A DNA stretch of 62,913 nt from CAYPXJ01 sp964414595. Its GTDB lineage: Bacteria; Pseudomonadota; Alphaproteobacteria; Rickettsiales; CAIJLX01. Of the stretch, positions 17,899 through 27,395 are shown in pieces. The first letter of the stretch is position 1. The number at the start of each line of letters is the position of its first letter. The notes beneath the pieces are model-generated. The model was not told the DNA's origin and did no database searches. It worked only from the letters and a program-made list of their open reading frames with translations. Where the stretch lies: NCBI GenBank assembly GCA_964414595.1, contig CAYPXJ010000006.1, positions 1 through 62,913 of the forward strand, given 5' to 3'. Made by a program: the position numbers and the translations under genes.

Positions 17899-18456
17899 TT
17901 AATACGCTTCTTCAAGCTGCATCACGTGCTTTTTGTGTGCTTTAAGCGTTGGGAGCGTGTTCTCCGCAAATTCTCTGAGTTCGCTTTCATTGCCTGTGTG
18001 CGCGTAACTATCAAACAGCTTTACGGCTTTACGATGTGCCTCGGCTTGCATCTTAATATACTTCTCTTCAAAAGCTGCGCCGGAAAGATTGCTTAGTTTG
18101 TTAATTTTGGCTTGATGCTCCGCGTCCAGTTCATTTGGCATCGCTTTGCTCATATCGGTACGCGATAGCGCATCTTTCAAATCATTCATTGCCTTCGTGT
18201 GATCCGTGATCATGTGCTGTGCAAATTCTTTAATTCTTGGGTTATTGGATTTTTGCAAAGCAAGCTGGCTTGAACGCACTTCAAATTCATTGGAATTTGT
18301 AGCCTGAACAATAAAATCTTTTGTTTGCATCAGCGAGCCCGCAGCCGTTTTCTTCATTTGGGGCTTACGTGGATCGTCGCTATAGGCGTAAACGGTGGAG
18401 GAAAGTGAAGTTGCTGTTAACAGGGCGATTGCAAGGCATGCGGCTAAACGGTTCAT
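17899..18456 (-). CDS. DUF4142 domain protein, exported
   Basis: 185 residues. A signal peptide is clear (MNRLAACLAIALLTATSLS, cleavage around AYA at 22-25). The mature part is a four-helix, ferritin-like DUF4142 domain with FIVQATNSNEFEVRSSQLAL near 48-67, then NNPRIKEFAQHMITDHTKAM with the usual His residues. Members are found in the periplasm or outer membrane, often linked to stress; no defined reaction is known. Its gene follows tRNA-Ala on the same strand by about 65 bp. Confidence 0.85.
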   Translation of the reverse strand: MNRLAACLAIALLTATSLSSTVYAYSDDPRKPQMKKTAAGSLMQTKDFIVQATNSNEFEVRSSQLALQKSNNPRIKEFAQHMITDHTKAMNDLKDALSRTDMSKAMPNELDAEHQAKINKLSNLSGAAFEEKYIKMQAEAHRKAVKLFDSYAHTGNESELREFAENTLPTLKAHKKHVMQLEEAY

Positions 18457-18522
18457 ATGATACTCCTTTGGTTGTTGTTACAACCTTGGTAAACAGCAGG
18501 AGATAAAATATCGATTGGGAGA

Positions 18523-18598
<76 letters not shown>

Positions 18599-18682
18599 AC
18601 GCGAAACAGGCGGAATCATTAGATAAAATTCCCCTTTCATGCAAGCGGCTTTTTGGCTAGGTTCAGGGCCTTGGAGGAATTT

Positions 18683-20140
18683 ATGCGTCTAAAACTTGCC
18701 CTCACCTTTCTCATGGTAGCGCTGCCTTTTTTGGCTGAGGCCAAGCCTGTGCGCCTTTCCATTTACAGTGATTCGCAGCAATCGGCTGATCCCTACCGCC
18801 AGTTTTATGTTTCGCCGAACGCGGGTGGTTTTGCCATCGTGCATGATACGGAGACCCTCAATTTTGCCAAAGGCAATCAGTTGCTCACACTGCGTAATCT
18901 GCCCCGCGCGCTGGATCCCGAGACGTTGCTTGTCGTTCCCTCTGCGAAACAGCCTTATCAAATTCTCTCACAGCAATTTCGTTTTAATCCCCTTTCGCAG
19001 CAGGCTTTGCTGCAACTTTCCATCGGAAAAACTATTACCGTTGATCGCGTTATCGGAAACACAATGGAAACTACGACCGGCACTTTACTCAGCGTGGATG
19101 GTGGGTTGACACTTAAGGACGAGAAGGGAAATCTTGTTACGCTACAGCGTTATGATGCGATAAAATTTCCTAAATTGCCTGCAGGCATTACCACCGAGCC
19201 GGAGCTAGCTCTTTCCCTCACTTCAGACAGCGCGGGTGATTATCCACTTACGCTGCATTATGCGCTGGATGGGCTAAGCTGGTGGGTGAATTATCAGGCT
19301 GTTTTTGTGCCTGGCTCCAATGGGCAGGAAGGCTCTTTGCGCCTTGCTTCCGATGCGTTCATCGCCAATGCTTCCGGTGAAAATTTTGATCAGGTCGCGC
19401 TGGATTTGGTGGCTGGCGAAGTGCGCCGGGCGCCGTCCATTCCACGCCCCATGGTGAAGCGCGCGCTGATGGCTGAGCCGATGGGTATGGCTGCCGATAG
19501 CGCCGCACCGGAATTTGCACAGGCTTCGCTAGGCGATTATTACCAATATAATCTCAGTCAGCCGGTAACGTTACCAGAAGGCGCGATAACGCAGGTGCGT
19601 TTCATGCCGGAAGTGAAAGATATTCCCGCCACGCGCCGTTATGTATTTGAGGGCAATGCGGTTAGCGGAACGGATAATGATTTTCGCGCGGTGGATAGCA
19701 CCGTTCGCTTTACCAACGATTCCGCCTCAAAACTTGGCAAGCCTTTACCAGCCGGAACCTTACGGCTTTATGATTATTCGTCGAACGGCCCGGTGCTGAA
19801 TTTCCTCGGTGAAAATACTATCGGCCACACGGCTTCAGGGCAGACACTCGACATTGCCTTTGGCCGTGCCTTCGATATCAAGGGCAAGCATGTGCAAAAA
19901 CATTTCAGCGAGGATCCAACTCGCCGCCGCACGGAAGAAGCGGTGGATATCATTCTCAAAAACGCTTCAAAAAACGAAGTGACGGTGTTGGTGCGTGAGG
20001 GCATGCGCTATCCCAAATTCACCCTCGGCAAAACGTCGCATGCGTACGAATCACTCAATGCACAGCAGATTGAATTTCGTGTAAAAATTCCGGCGGGCAG
20101 CGAAACCACGGTAAGCTACATCGCCAATTATAGTTGGTAA
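18683..20140 (+). CDS. DUF4139 domain protein, exported
   Basis: 485 residues from ATG 18683, chosen because GGAGG precedes it by 6-7 bases and a signal peptide follows at once (MRLKLALTFLMVALPFLAEA). An in-frame ATG 30 bp upstream overlaps nothing but lacks these marks. The mature protein is a DUF4139 family member: mainly beta structure, with LHYALDGLSWWVNYQAVF near 190-210 and the C-terminal LVREGMRYPKFTL and VKIPAGSETTVSYIANYSW typical of the family. Function unknown; periplasmic or surface location is expected. It converges on nagZ with no gap between the stops. Confidence 0.85.
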   Translation: MRLKLALTFLMVALPFLAEAKPVRLSIYSDSQQSADPYRQFYVSPNAGGFAIVHDTETLNFAKGNQLLTLRNLPRALDPETLLVVPSAKQPYQILSQQFRFNPLSQQALLQLSIGKTITVDRVIGNTMETTTGTLLSVDGGLTLKDEKGNLVTLQRYDAIKFPKLPAGITTEPELALSLTSDSAGDYPLTLHYALDGLSWWVNYQAVFVPGSNGQEGSLRLASDAFIANASGENFDQVALDLVAGEVRRAPSIPRPMVKRALMAEPMGMAADSAAPEFAQASLGDYYQYNLSQPVTLPEGAITQVRFMPEVKDIPATRRYVFEGNAVSGTDNDFRAVDSTVRFTNDSASKLGKPLPAGTLRLYDYSSNGPVLNFLGENTIGHTASGQTLDIAFGRAFDIKGKHVQKHFSEDPTRRRTEEAVDIILKNASKNEVTVLVREGMRYPKFTLGKTSHAYESLNAQQIEFRVKIPAGSETTVSYIANYSW

Positions 20141-21193
20141 TTAGGTAGCCAGATAACGGTTGGCGGAAGATGCAATTTGTGACCAATCTTCACCTATTAA
20201 TTGCTGCAATTTCTTGGTCGTTGCCGCTACATCGAGAGTTTCTTTCCGTTTTGGCAGCATCGCAAAACCGCGCGCCAGACGCGCATTAATTTGCTTTGAA
20301 ATCTTCGGTGCTTCCTTCGCTACTTCCTGCATTTCTGCAAGCTTTCCATTACAGTGCAGCAGCACATCGCAACCCGCTTTCACCGTCTTTTTTGCGCGCT
20401 CTGCCAGCGTGCCTTTGAGCGCATTCATGGATAAATCGTCGCTGATAAGCACACCATCAAAACCTATATCCTTACGAATAAGGCGGATCATTTTTTTGGA
20501 AAGCGTTGCCGGCTCTTTTGCATCCAAATCGGTGTAAAGGATATGCGCGGTCATGGCCCAGGGCTGGTCGGCCAATAACTTAAAAGGCGCGAAATCGCTT
20601 TGCGTTAATTCCTTTACTGAGGCGCTCACTACGGGCAATTCCGCATGGCTATCACAACGTGCCCGGCCATGGCCAGGAATGTGTTTTATCACAGGAATCA
20701 CCCCGCCCGCCAATAAGCCTTCGCACGCTTTACGCGCCAGCCGCGCAACTTGTTCTGGCGTTGCACCAAAAGCCCTATCGCCAACAATGTCATGCGCATC
20801 CGCAAACAGCAAATCCACGACAGGGGCACAATCCACATTAATCCCCAAAGAAGCCAAATCTTCCGCAATCAATCGATAATTAAGAAAGGTGGCTTGCTCC
20901 GCCGCCTTGCCATCATCTTTATCCAATATGGTAAAAACCTGTGCCGGAGGGCATTTTCTCCAATGCGGCGGTTTTAGTCGCGCTACACGTCCGCCTTCCT
21001 GATCGATGAGAATCGGTGTATTTTTTTCGCCGGTCAGATCGCGCAGACTTTCGGTCAGCGCGCGAATTTGCGGCGGTGATTCGCAATTACGCGAAAATAA
21101 AATAAATCCGAGCGGCTCAACGTCACGGAAAAAACGTTTTTCCTCAGGCGTTAGCGCTGTGCTACTCAAACCAAAAATAACAGCACGAGTCAT
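20141..21193 (-). CDS. nagZ: Beta-N-acetylhexosaminidase (GH3)
   Basis: Removes N-acetylglucosamine from GlcNAc-anhydroMurNAc peptides during cytosolic cell-wall recycling. At 350 residues it has the normal length. GH3 features are the KHIPGHGRARCDSH motif near 176-189 (the catalytic His loop) and the nucleophile Asp in LISDDLSMNAL near 250. It lies 3 bp downstream of the SPOR gene in the argS-SPOR-nagZ row. An AmpD-type amidase acting on the same substrates is at 58264. Confidence 0.95.
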   Translation of the reverse strand: MTRAVIFGLSSTALTPEEKRFFRDVEPLGFILFSRNCESPPQIRALTESLRDLTGEKNTPILIDQEGGRVARLKPPHWRKCPPAQVFTILDKDDGKAAEQATFLNYRLIAEDLASLGINVDCAPVVDLLFADAHDIVGDRAFGATPEQVARLARKACEGLLAGGVIPVIKHIPGHGRARCDSHAELPVVSASVKELTQSDFAPFKLLADQPWAMTAHILYTDLDAKEPATLSKKMIRLIRKDIGFDGVLISDDLSMNALKGTLAERAKKTVKAGCDVLLHCNGKLAEMQEVAKEAPKISKQINARLARGFAMLPKRKETLDVAATTKKLQQLIGEDWSQIASSANRYLAT

Positions 21194-21196
21194 GAT

Positions 21197-22093
21197 TTAC
21201 GAAGCGGGTTTGACCACAAAACATTCCTGCTTTTTATCGCGCAGTTTTTTGCAGAGCTGCTTGGCGTCATCCTGGTTATCTACGGGAAAGGCTTGCAAGC
21301 GATAGAAAATACCTTTCGCGCCTAAATCCGCACGCTCGGTATGCAGCTTAAGCGAGCCCAGTTCCTCGCGGTATTTTTTCTGCTTGCTTGACCAAGCGGC
21401 TGCTACTTCCGCCGCCGAACGATACGCCCCCAACTGAATACGATAGCCCGAAACCGTCACTTTTTCGGCAGGCTTTTCAGCCGTTTTTTGCAGCGGTTTT
21501 TGCACAGGCTTCTCGGCAACTTTCTCTGCGGGTTTAGAAATTGCCTTCACCGGCTCTGCTTTTGTCGGTGCCTTTACTTTTTCTGCTGGCGTCTTGGTTG
21601 TAGGTGCTTCCTGTACAGGCGAGGCAGCGGGCTCCGTTTGCTTTATAGGTTCAGCCGGCATCTCTACGGCCTCATTTACAACTTCCGATGGCGTTTCCAC
21701 AGGGGCTTCCACGGGAGCCTCCTGCGGCATTGCCTCTTCCTGCATTCCTTCGGGTGTCATCACGGGTGCATCAGCAGGCGTTTCATCCACTACTTGCGGC
21801 ACACGATCGGTATTAGCGATCACCGAATAGACTTCCTTATCACGATAGGGAATTTGTTCACCGCCTGGATCTTCGGGTGCTTTTTTGAAAGTTTCGCTTT
21901 CCGATTCGATGAGCGGCAAATCATCCTCCGCCGGCGATTTCATACTTTCCTGATACGCATACCAGCCAAGCAATGCGAGGCCAAAAAATGCTCCCATCGT
22001 AATGAGTGGTGGTAATACACGTCGGAAAAATCCGGGGCGTTGTACCGGTTCGGCAAATTCTTGCGGCTGTATCGGTTGCTCTTCCATCTCCAC
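21197..22093 (-). CDS. SPOR domain protein, single-pass membrane
   Basis: 298 residues: a short cytosolic N-terminus, one membrane helix near residues 30-48 (LPPLITMGAFFGLALLGWYA), a long Pro/Glu/Lys/Ala-rich linker with many PAEK-like repeats (about 110-210), and a C-terminal SPOR domain (about 215-295, YRIQLGAYRSAAEV). SPOR domains bind glycan strands lacking stem peptides, so the protein probably acts at the division septum. It is between argS and nagZ in a conserved row. Confidence 0.9.
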   Translation of the reverse strand: MEMEEQPIQPQEFAEPVQRPGFFRRVLPPLITMGAFFGLALLGWYAYQESMKSPAEDDLPLIESESETFKKAPEDPGGEQIPYRDKEVYSVIANTDRVPQVVDETPADAPVMTPEGMQEEAMPQEAPVEAPVETPSEVVNEAVEMPAEPIKQTEPAASPVQEAPTTKTPAEKVKAPTKAEPVKAISKPAEKVAEKPVQKPLQKTAEKPAEKVTVSGYRIQLGAYRSAAEVAAAWSSKQKKYREELGSLKLHTERADLGAKGIFYRLQAFPVDNQDDAKQLCKKLRDKKQECFVVKPAS

Positions 22094-22123
22094 CCCTCTT
22101 CCGGCGTCTATTCAGACACCGTG

Positions 22124-23851
22124 TTACATCGTTTCAGCTGGCGTAACGCCAAAAATACTCAAGCCTGACGTAATAACTATAGCAACCGCGCTGATGAAGG
22201 CAAGCCGGGCTTTTGTGAGGGCCGGATTTTCGGGCAGGATAAAACGCAGATTTTCCTCGCCACGACCCAGGTTCCAAAGCGCATGAAACTCTGCTGCCAG
22301 TTCGTGCAGGTAAAATGCAATACGGTGTGGCTCTTGGTGTTTTGCGGCCGTTTCCACCAGGCGAGGCCATGTGCAAAGTTTCTTGATAACGCCAAGCTCC
22401 GCTGGGTGATTTAGCAGTGCGAGATCAGCACCATCAGCCGAAAACCCTTCCGCCGCCGCATTACGCAATACGGAGCAAATTCGTGCATGCGCATACTGCA
22501 CATAAAACACAGGATTATCCTTCGATTGCTCTTTCACCTTGGTGAAATCGAAATCAAGAATTTCGGTATTTTTGCGCGTGAGCATCATGAAACGCACCAC
22601 GTCTTTGCCTACCGCTTCCACCACATCGCGAATGGTGAGGAACGTGCCGGCGCGCTTCGACATCTTCACCGGCTGGCCGTTTTCGGTGAAATTCACAATC
22701 TGATAAATCGCCGTATTCACCTGCGCTTTGCCGCCGCTGAGTGCTTTTACGACTGCCTCTAAACGTTTCTGATACCCGCCGTGATCCGAACCAAGCACAA
22801 CGATCATATCCGCAAAACCGCGACGATATTTATCCAAATGATACGCCACGTCGGAAGCGAAATAGGTCCAGCTGCCATCCGATTTTTTAAGCGGACGATC
22901 CACATCGTCGCCGAACTGGGTTGCTTTGAAAAGCGTTTGCGGGCGTGGCTCCCAGTCTTCTGGTTTTTTGCCTTTCGGCGGCTCGAGCACACCTTCGTAA
23001 ATCAAGCCAAGTTGCGTAAGAACATCAAGTCCTTCCTGCACTTTGCCCGCTTCCACCAGCGCGCGCTCGGAGGAAAAAACATCATGTTTCACGCCGACAA
23101 TTTCTAAATCTTCGCGAATCAGATCCATCATTGCCGCCACCGCTTCGCTACGGAAAATTTGCAGCCAATCGCTTTCGGGTGCACTTTTATATTTCTCGCC
23201 GAATTTCTTTTTCAGCGCTTCGCCGACCGGCTTTAAATATTCGCCCGGATATAAGCCTTCCGGAATCGTTACCGTTTCACCGAGCGCCTCGCGGTAGCGC
23301 AAATGCGCACTGCGCGCCAGCGTATCCACCTGCGCACCCGCATCGTTAATGTAATATTCGCGCGTGACGTTATAGCCCGCTTTTTCCAGCAAATTACCGA
23401 GAATATCACCATACACCGCACCGCGCGCATGGCCCACATGCATCGGCCCCGTTGGATTGGCGGATACATATTCCAAATTGACTTTCTTACCCTTGCCGAG
23501 ATTGCACGCGCCGTATGCGGCACTCTGTTTTTGAATCTCGGCGAGCGCTTTTTGCCATGCACTTTCGCTCAGTGTTAAATTGATAAAACCTGGCCCGGCG
23601 ATTTCCGCTTTTTTCACCAACGCATCTTGCGAAAGCACGGCGACAAATTTTTCCGCGAGTGCACGCGGATTCATCTTTGCAGGCTTGGCGAGCACCATCG
23701 CCGCGTTCACCGCAATATCGCCATGCGCCGCATCGCGCGGCGATTCGCAGGCGATGGCATCGAGTGGCAAATCGGCCGGAAGCTCGCCGGATTTTTGCAG
23801 GGCGTTTACCGCTTCTAGCACCTGCGTGCGTATGTAAGAAAAAGGATTCAT
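22124..23851 (-). CDS. argS: Arginyl-tRNA synthetase
   Basis: 575 residues, class I synthetase that charges tRNA-Arg (a tRNA-Arg gene lies at 55070). The N-terminal additional domain (1-110), the HIGH-type motif in SANPTGPMHVGHARGA (about 133-148), the KMSKRAGTFLT loop (about 400), and the DALR anticodon-binding C-terminus are all present. It is 3 bp downstream of dgt and 30 bp upstream of the SPOR gene on the same strand. Confidence 0.97.
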   Translation of the reverse strand: MNPFSYIRTQVLEAVNALQKSGELPADLPLDAIACESPRDAAHGDIAVNAAMVLAKPAKMNPRALAEKFVAVLSQDALVKKAEIAGPGFINLTLSESAWQKALAEIQKQSAAYGACNLGKGKKVNLEYVSANPTGPMHVGHARGAVYGDILGNLLEKAGYNVTREYYINDAGAQVDTLARSAHLRYREALGETVTIPEGLYPGEYLKPVGEALKKKFGEKYKSAPESDWLQIFRSEAVAAMMDLIREDLEIVGVKHDVFSSERALVEAGKVQEGLDVLTQLGLIYEGVLEPPKGKKPEDWEPRPQTLFKATQFGDDVDRPLKKSDGSWTYFASDVAYHLDKYRRGFADMIVVLGSDHGGYQKRLEAVVKALSGGKAQVNTAIYQIVNFTENGQPVKMSKRAGTFLTIRDVVEAVGKDVVRFMMLTRKNTEILDFDFTKVKEQSKDNPVFYVQYAHARICSVLRNAAAEGFSADGADLALLNHPAELGVIKKLCTWPRLVETAAKHQEPHRIAFYLHELAAEFHALWNLGRGEENLRFILPENPALTKARLAFISAVAIVITSGLSIFGVTPAETM

Positions 23852-23854
23852 GAT

Positions 23855-25033
23855 TTAGTTCCGTAACAATTTATAGGAAATATCAAAACAACGGCGATAT
23901 TCTTCATGCGCATAAGAATCGGTCATGCCGGCGATAAAATCGGCAACCACTTCTGCCGTTTTTGCTGTTTTCGGACCAGACGTTTTTGCAAACCAATCGG
24001 GCGGCAAACATTCCGGCTCATTCAGGAAGAATGTAAAAAGATCGCTCACTAACCGGCGCGCTTTGCTCGTCATGCGGTTCACTTTGTAATGTTTATACAT
24101 CACGCCGTAAAGGAACGTGCGTATCTCTTCGAGATGCGAAAGCATCTCTTTGGAAAAACCGGCCATCGGTTTTTTTGCGCGGCGCACATCGTCCGCCGTT
24201 TCCACACCGCTTGCCTTAACGCGGCGCTTCACCTCTCCCGATAAATCATCACACATGCGATGAATCAGACGGCGGCGCGCTTCATGTATCAGGCGTGCCG
24301 GTTCAATGTTTTTATATTTCTTCTCAAGCGTCTCGTAAACGTCGCGAAGCAACTTCACCTGCTTCACATCATCTAACGAAAATAGCCCCGCACGCAAACC
24401 GTCTTCCACATCGTGATTGTTGTAAGCAATGTCGTCGCAAAACGCCGTGATTTGCGCTTCCAGACTGGCGTATGTTTTGAGTTCGAGATCATGCTTCGCC
24501 GTATATTCCTTAATCGCGCGCGGCAATTTTCCGGTGAGCGGGCCGTTATGTTTCACCACGCCTTCGAGTGTTTCCCAGGTGAGATTGAGGCCGTCAAATT
24601 CCGCGTAACGGCTTTCAAGTTTTGTCAGAATACGGAGCGATTGCGCGTTGTGATCAAATCCGCCGTAGGATTTCATGCACGAAATCATTGCATCTTCGCC
24701 CGCATGGCCAAAAGGCGTATGGCCCAGATCATGCGAAAGTGCCAGCGCCTCCGCCAAATCTTCATTTAGATGCAATTCGCGCGCGATCGAACGCGATAGC
24801 TGCGCCACTTCCAAACTATGCGTGAGGCGGTTGCGGTAATAATCGCCTTCGTGGGCTACAAATACCTGCGTTTTACCCATTAACTTGCGGAATGCGCCGG
24901 AGTGAATAATCCGGTCGCGGTCGCGTTGATACGGAGATCGGGTAGCGCTTTCCGGTTCTTTATAAAGCCGCCCGCGCGAATCTTTCGCGTGCACCGCGTA
25001 GGATGCCAGGGTTGTGCAGGAATCAGATGTCAT
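23855..25033 (-). CDS. dgt: Deoxyguanosine triphosphate triphosphohydrolase-like protein
   Basis: 392 residues, HD-domain dNTPase of the type 2 group (dNTP to deoxynucleoside and triphosphate). Metal-binding motifs are NRLTHSLEVAQLSR near 68-80 and ALSHDLGHTPFGHAGED near 97-113, with the later Asp in FCDDIAYNNHDVEDGL near 205. Likely role: nucleotide pool control. It heads the dgt-argS-SPOR-nagZ row and is divergent from the small ORF and erpA. Confidence 0.93.
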   Translation of the reverse strand: MTSDSCTTLASYAVHAKDSRGRLYKEPESATRSPYQRDRDRIIHSGAFRKLMGKTQVFVAHEGDYYRNRLTHSLEVAQLSRSIARELHLNEDLAEALALSHDLGHTPFGHAGEDAMISCMKSYGGFDHNAQSLRILTKLESRYAEFDGLNLTWETLEGVVKHNGPLTGKLPRAIKEYTAKHDLELKTYASLEAQITAFCDDIAYNNHDVEDGLRAGLFSLDDVKQVKLLRDVYETLEKKYKNIEPARLIHEARRRLIHRMCDDLSGEVKRRVKASGVETADDVRRAKKPMAGFSKEMLSHLEEIRTFLYGVMYKHYKVNRMTSKARRLVSDLFTFFLNEPECLPPDWFAKTSGPKTAKTAEVVADFIAGMTDSYAHEEYRRCFDISYKLLRN

Positions 25034-25041
25034 GTCAAAAC

Positions 25042-25070
25042 TTGGCTAACTTCTTGTTTTGTGGTAATAT
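25042..25070 (+). promoter_or_regulatory. Candidate sigma-70 promoter for the 57-aa ORF and erpA
   Basis: TTGGCT (25042-25047) and TAATAT (25065-25070) are 17 bp apart, about 26 bp before the ATG at 25096. The match is good for both boxes and position, but it is eye-based only. Confidence 0.45.
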
Positions 25071-25095
25071 TTAGATGTTCTAACCCCAGAATACA

Positions 25096-25269
25096 ATGGT
25101 AAATATGGAAAGCAAAGCCCCACCGAAAACGCCTGCGAAGGGTCTTGAAAAACTGGCGGAAAAGCTTACATCTAAGAAAAAGAAGGATTTCCTGAATTAC
25201 GCTACGGAATCCGACCCGGACAAATTAGCGGAGATTATTCACCGCTTTCTGGAGAAAGATAAATTATGA
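25096..25269 (+). CDS. Small lysine-rich protein, 57 aa, coupled to erpA
   Basis: A short ORF with an overlap of ATGA with erpA. The protein has a Lys/Pro-rich N-terminal part (KAPPKTPAKG) and a helical part with KLTSKKKKDFLNYATESDPD and LAEIIHRFLEKDKL. No family is recognised. Support for it being real: precise 4-base coupling to erpA, a promoter in the right place and coding-like composition. The start could instead be the ATG at 25105 (residue 4). No clear Shine-Dalgarno is seen for either. It may help translate or regulate erpA; this is a guess. Confidence 0.6.
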   Translation: MVNMESKAPPKTPAKGLEKLAEKLTSKKKKDFLNYATESDPDKLAEIIHRFLEKDKL

Positions 25270-25601
25270 GCGAAACCGCTTTTCAAATTTCTGATAACGC
25301 CGCAAAACGCATCGCGTTTCTTGCCGCGCAGGAGCCATTTGCGGATGCGAAACTGCGTATCGCGGTAGATGGGGGCGGCTGTTCGGGCTTTCAATATAAG
25401 TACGAATTTACCTCAGAAACGGGCGCCAGCGACGTTGTAATTGAAAGGGCGGGGGCAAAAGTGGTGATCGATGAAATTTCATTACCCTTTATCCAGGGCT
25501 CGATGATTGATTACATTGAAACGCTCGGTGCCGCGCATTTCGAAATTAAAAATCCTAACGCCTCTGCCCGCTGCGGATGCGGTAATAGTTTTAGCGTTTA
25601 A
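25266..25601 (+). CDS. erpA: A-type iron-sulfur cluster insertion protein
   Basis: 111 residues. A-type carriers accept Fe-S clusters and pass them to targets. The three cysteines are in place: Cys39 in VDGGGCSGFQY and Cys103/Cys105 in ARCGCGNSF. The strong form GGGCSGFQYKY fits ErpA better than IscA, but the split is not certain. The gene is coupled to a small ORF upstream and its stop overlaps that of dprA by 4 bp on the other strand. Confidence 0.92.
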   Translation: MSETAFQISDNAAKRIAFLAAQEPFADAKLRIAVDGGGCSGFQYKYEFTSETGASDVVIERAGAKVVIDEISLPFIQGSMIDYIETLGAAHFEIKNPNASARCGCGNSFSV

Positions 25602-26728
25602 TACACGAGCGCGACTTTGTTACCGGGATGGCGCTCAATCAATTCGGCGAGCTCCATCTCTAACAACAGAATCTGCACATAGCGAACCGGCGCGTGTAAA
25701 TTTTCTGCCAAATCATCCACGTTGACCGGCGCGGTGCTTAGCAATTTCTTGAGCTCTGCGCGCAAAACTTCCAGTTCATTTTCTTCCGGCAGTGGCACGG
25801 CTTCGATAAAAGGCGACGCCGGTTCTTCCCACGCCTGGTGCATATTGTGCTGCTGGTGAAACGCGAGTGCGTCTTCAATATCGGCTGCGCCCTCAATTAA
25901 ATTAGCGCCTTGTTTGAGAAGTTTATTGGGACCTTCCGCACGCGGGTCAAGCGGGGAGCCTGGCACGGCAAATACTTCACGGCCCTGCGCGAGCGCATAA
26001 CGCGCCGTAATCAGTGAGCCGGAACGCACCGCTGCTTCCACGACCACTACGCCCAAGGAAAGACCGGAAATAATGCGATTACGGCGTGGAAAATGCTCTG
26101 CTTTCGGCACAGCGCCCATGGGCATTTCGCTTACAATCAAACCGCGTTCGGCGATCGCTTCGTACAATTTTTCATTTTCCTTTGGATAAATCACATCAAG
26201 CCCGCCCGCAACCACGGCAACCGTTCCAGTTGCCAACGCACCACGATGCGCGGCGGTATCAATCCCACGTGCCAGGCCCGATGCAATCACATACTTTTTC
26301 TCGCCTAAATCTTTTGCCAGCTTTTCCGTAAAACGCTGGCCATTCAGGCTTGCGTTACGCGCACCGACAATCGCGATAGCTTGATTCGCCAACCATTTTT
26401 TATCTCCCTTGCAACTAAGCACCGGCGGCGCATCTTCAATGCTGCGCAGCCAAATAGGGTAAAGAGAATCATTTTCGAAAAGCAAAGTTGCGCCGGCCTT
26501 TTCCAGCGCATCGAGCTCGCGTGTAATGCGTTCTACGGGCGCAAGTTCCAGCTTCGCGCCATTGCGTTTGGCCAGTTCTGGCGCAGCTTCTACCGCGCGT
26601 TCACCGCTACCATAAATTTTGAGCAAATCGCGAAAAGTGCGTGGGCCGATCCGCTCGCTTCGCAGCAAACGTAGCCGTGCAAACTCTTCGTTACTCAGTA
26701 CGGAAGCGTGGTGTTTTTTTCGGAGCAT
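25598..26728 (-). CDS. dprA: DNA-processing protein DprA
   Basis: 376 residues. DprA binds incoming single-stranded DNA in transformation and loads RecA. Visible are an N-terminal SAM-like helical region (RLLRSERIGPRTF near 20-32), the Rossmann domain with AIVGARNASLNGQRF near 120 and GLARGIDTAAHRGAL near 155-169, and a C-terminal winged-helix part. The start lies 38 bp inside the end of plsY, so the two are likely co-transcribed. With comF this suggests competence genes, although none of the uptake pilus is in view. Confidence 0.94.
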   Translation of the reverse strand: MLRKKHHASVLSNEEFARLRLLRSERIGPRTFRDLLKIYGSGERAVEAAPELAKRNGAKLELAPVERITRELDALEKAGATLLFENDSLYPIWLRSIEDAPPVLSCKGDKKWLANQAIAIVGARNASLNGQRFTEKLAKDLGEKKYVIASGLARGIDTAAHRGALATGTVAVVAGGLDVIYPKENEKLYEAIAERGLIVSEMPMGAVPKAEHFPRRNRIISGLSLGVVVVEAAVRSGSLITARYALAQGREVFAVPGSPLDPRAEGPNKLLKQGANLIEGAADIEDALAFHQQHNMHQAWEEPASPFIEAVPLPEENELEVLRAELKKLLSTAPVNVDDLAENLHAPVRYVQILLLEMELAELIERHPGNKVALVY

Positions 26729-27395
26729 GCGACGTACTTAGCGTAGGTTCCTCCTGCTCGGCAAGCCTTGTGATCACTTTTGCTTCGGAAACCGGTGTGA
26801 GCGTTTTTTCTACGATAAGCGGCTTTTCTTCGCCTTTGAAAAGACGGCGAATATTAGGCGCATGTTTGATAAAAATCATCGCCGTTACCGCCAGCATAAA
26901 CCAAAACACCTGTTCAGGCTTGGTGAGAAACAGCGCATAAACGCAAGCCAACGCCATGGCCGTCAGCGCGGATAGTGAAGAAATACGAAACAAATTAAAC
27001 ATAAAAAGCCACATCAGAATCGCAAACGCGCCCAATGTCCATTCCAGATAAAAAAGGGTGCCAAGCGTCGTCGCCACCCCTTTTCCACCATGAAACTTAA
27101 GCCATAATGGAAACATGTGGCCAAGAATGGCGCCAGCAGCCGCATAATATTTCATCTCTGGCGCAATAAATAATTCGGTGAGGTAAATGGCCAATACACC
27201 TTTGGCCATATCAAACGTGAGCGTCAAAATTCCACGCCAAGCGCCGCCCAGGCGCCACATATTCGTCGCGCCAATATTCCCCGAACCGGCTTTGCGGATA
27301 TCACCGAGACCGGTTGCCAGTCCCAATACAAAACCAAATGGCACCGAGCCAATTAAATAGGCCAAAATAAAAGCCGCCAGCGGTAGCGTAACCAT
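26691..27395 (-). CDS. plsY: Acyl-phosphate:glycerol-3-phosphate acyltransferase
   Basis: An inner-membrane enzyme that makes lysophosphatidic acid from acyl-phosphate. 234 residues with five membrane helices. Motifs are GSVPFGFVLG near 16-25, KAGSGNIGATNMWR near 35-48, and HMFPLWLKFHGGKGVATTLG near 97-116. The C-terminal tail is about 30 residues longer than in many homologues. It overlaps dprA and its start abuts the stop of the unknown 369-aa gene by one base. Confidence 0.95.
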   Translation of the reverse strand: MVTLPLAAFILAYLIGSVPFGFVLGLATGLGDIRKAGSGNIGATNMWRLGGAWRGILTLTFDMAKGVLAIYLTELFIAPEMKYYAAAGAILGHMFPLWLKFHGGKGVATTLGTLFYLEWTLGAFAILMWLFMFNLFRISSLSALTAMALACVYALFLTKPEQVFWFMLAVTAMIFIKHAPNIRRLFKGEEKPLIVEKTLTPVSEAKVITRLAEQEEPTLSTSHAPKKTPRFRTE

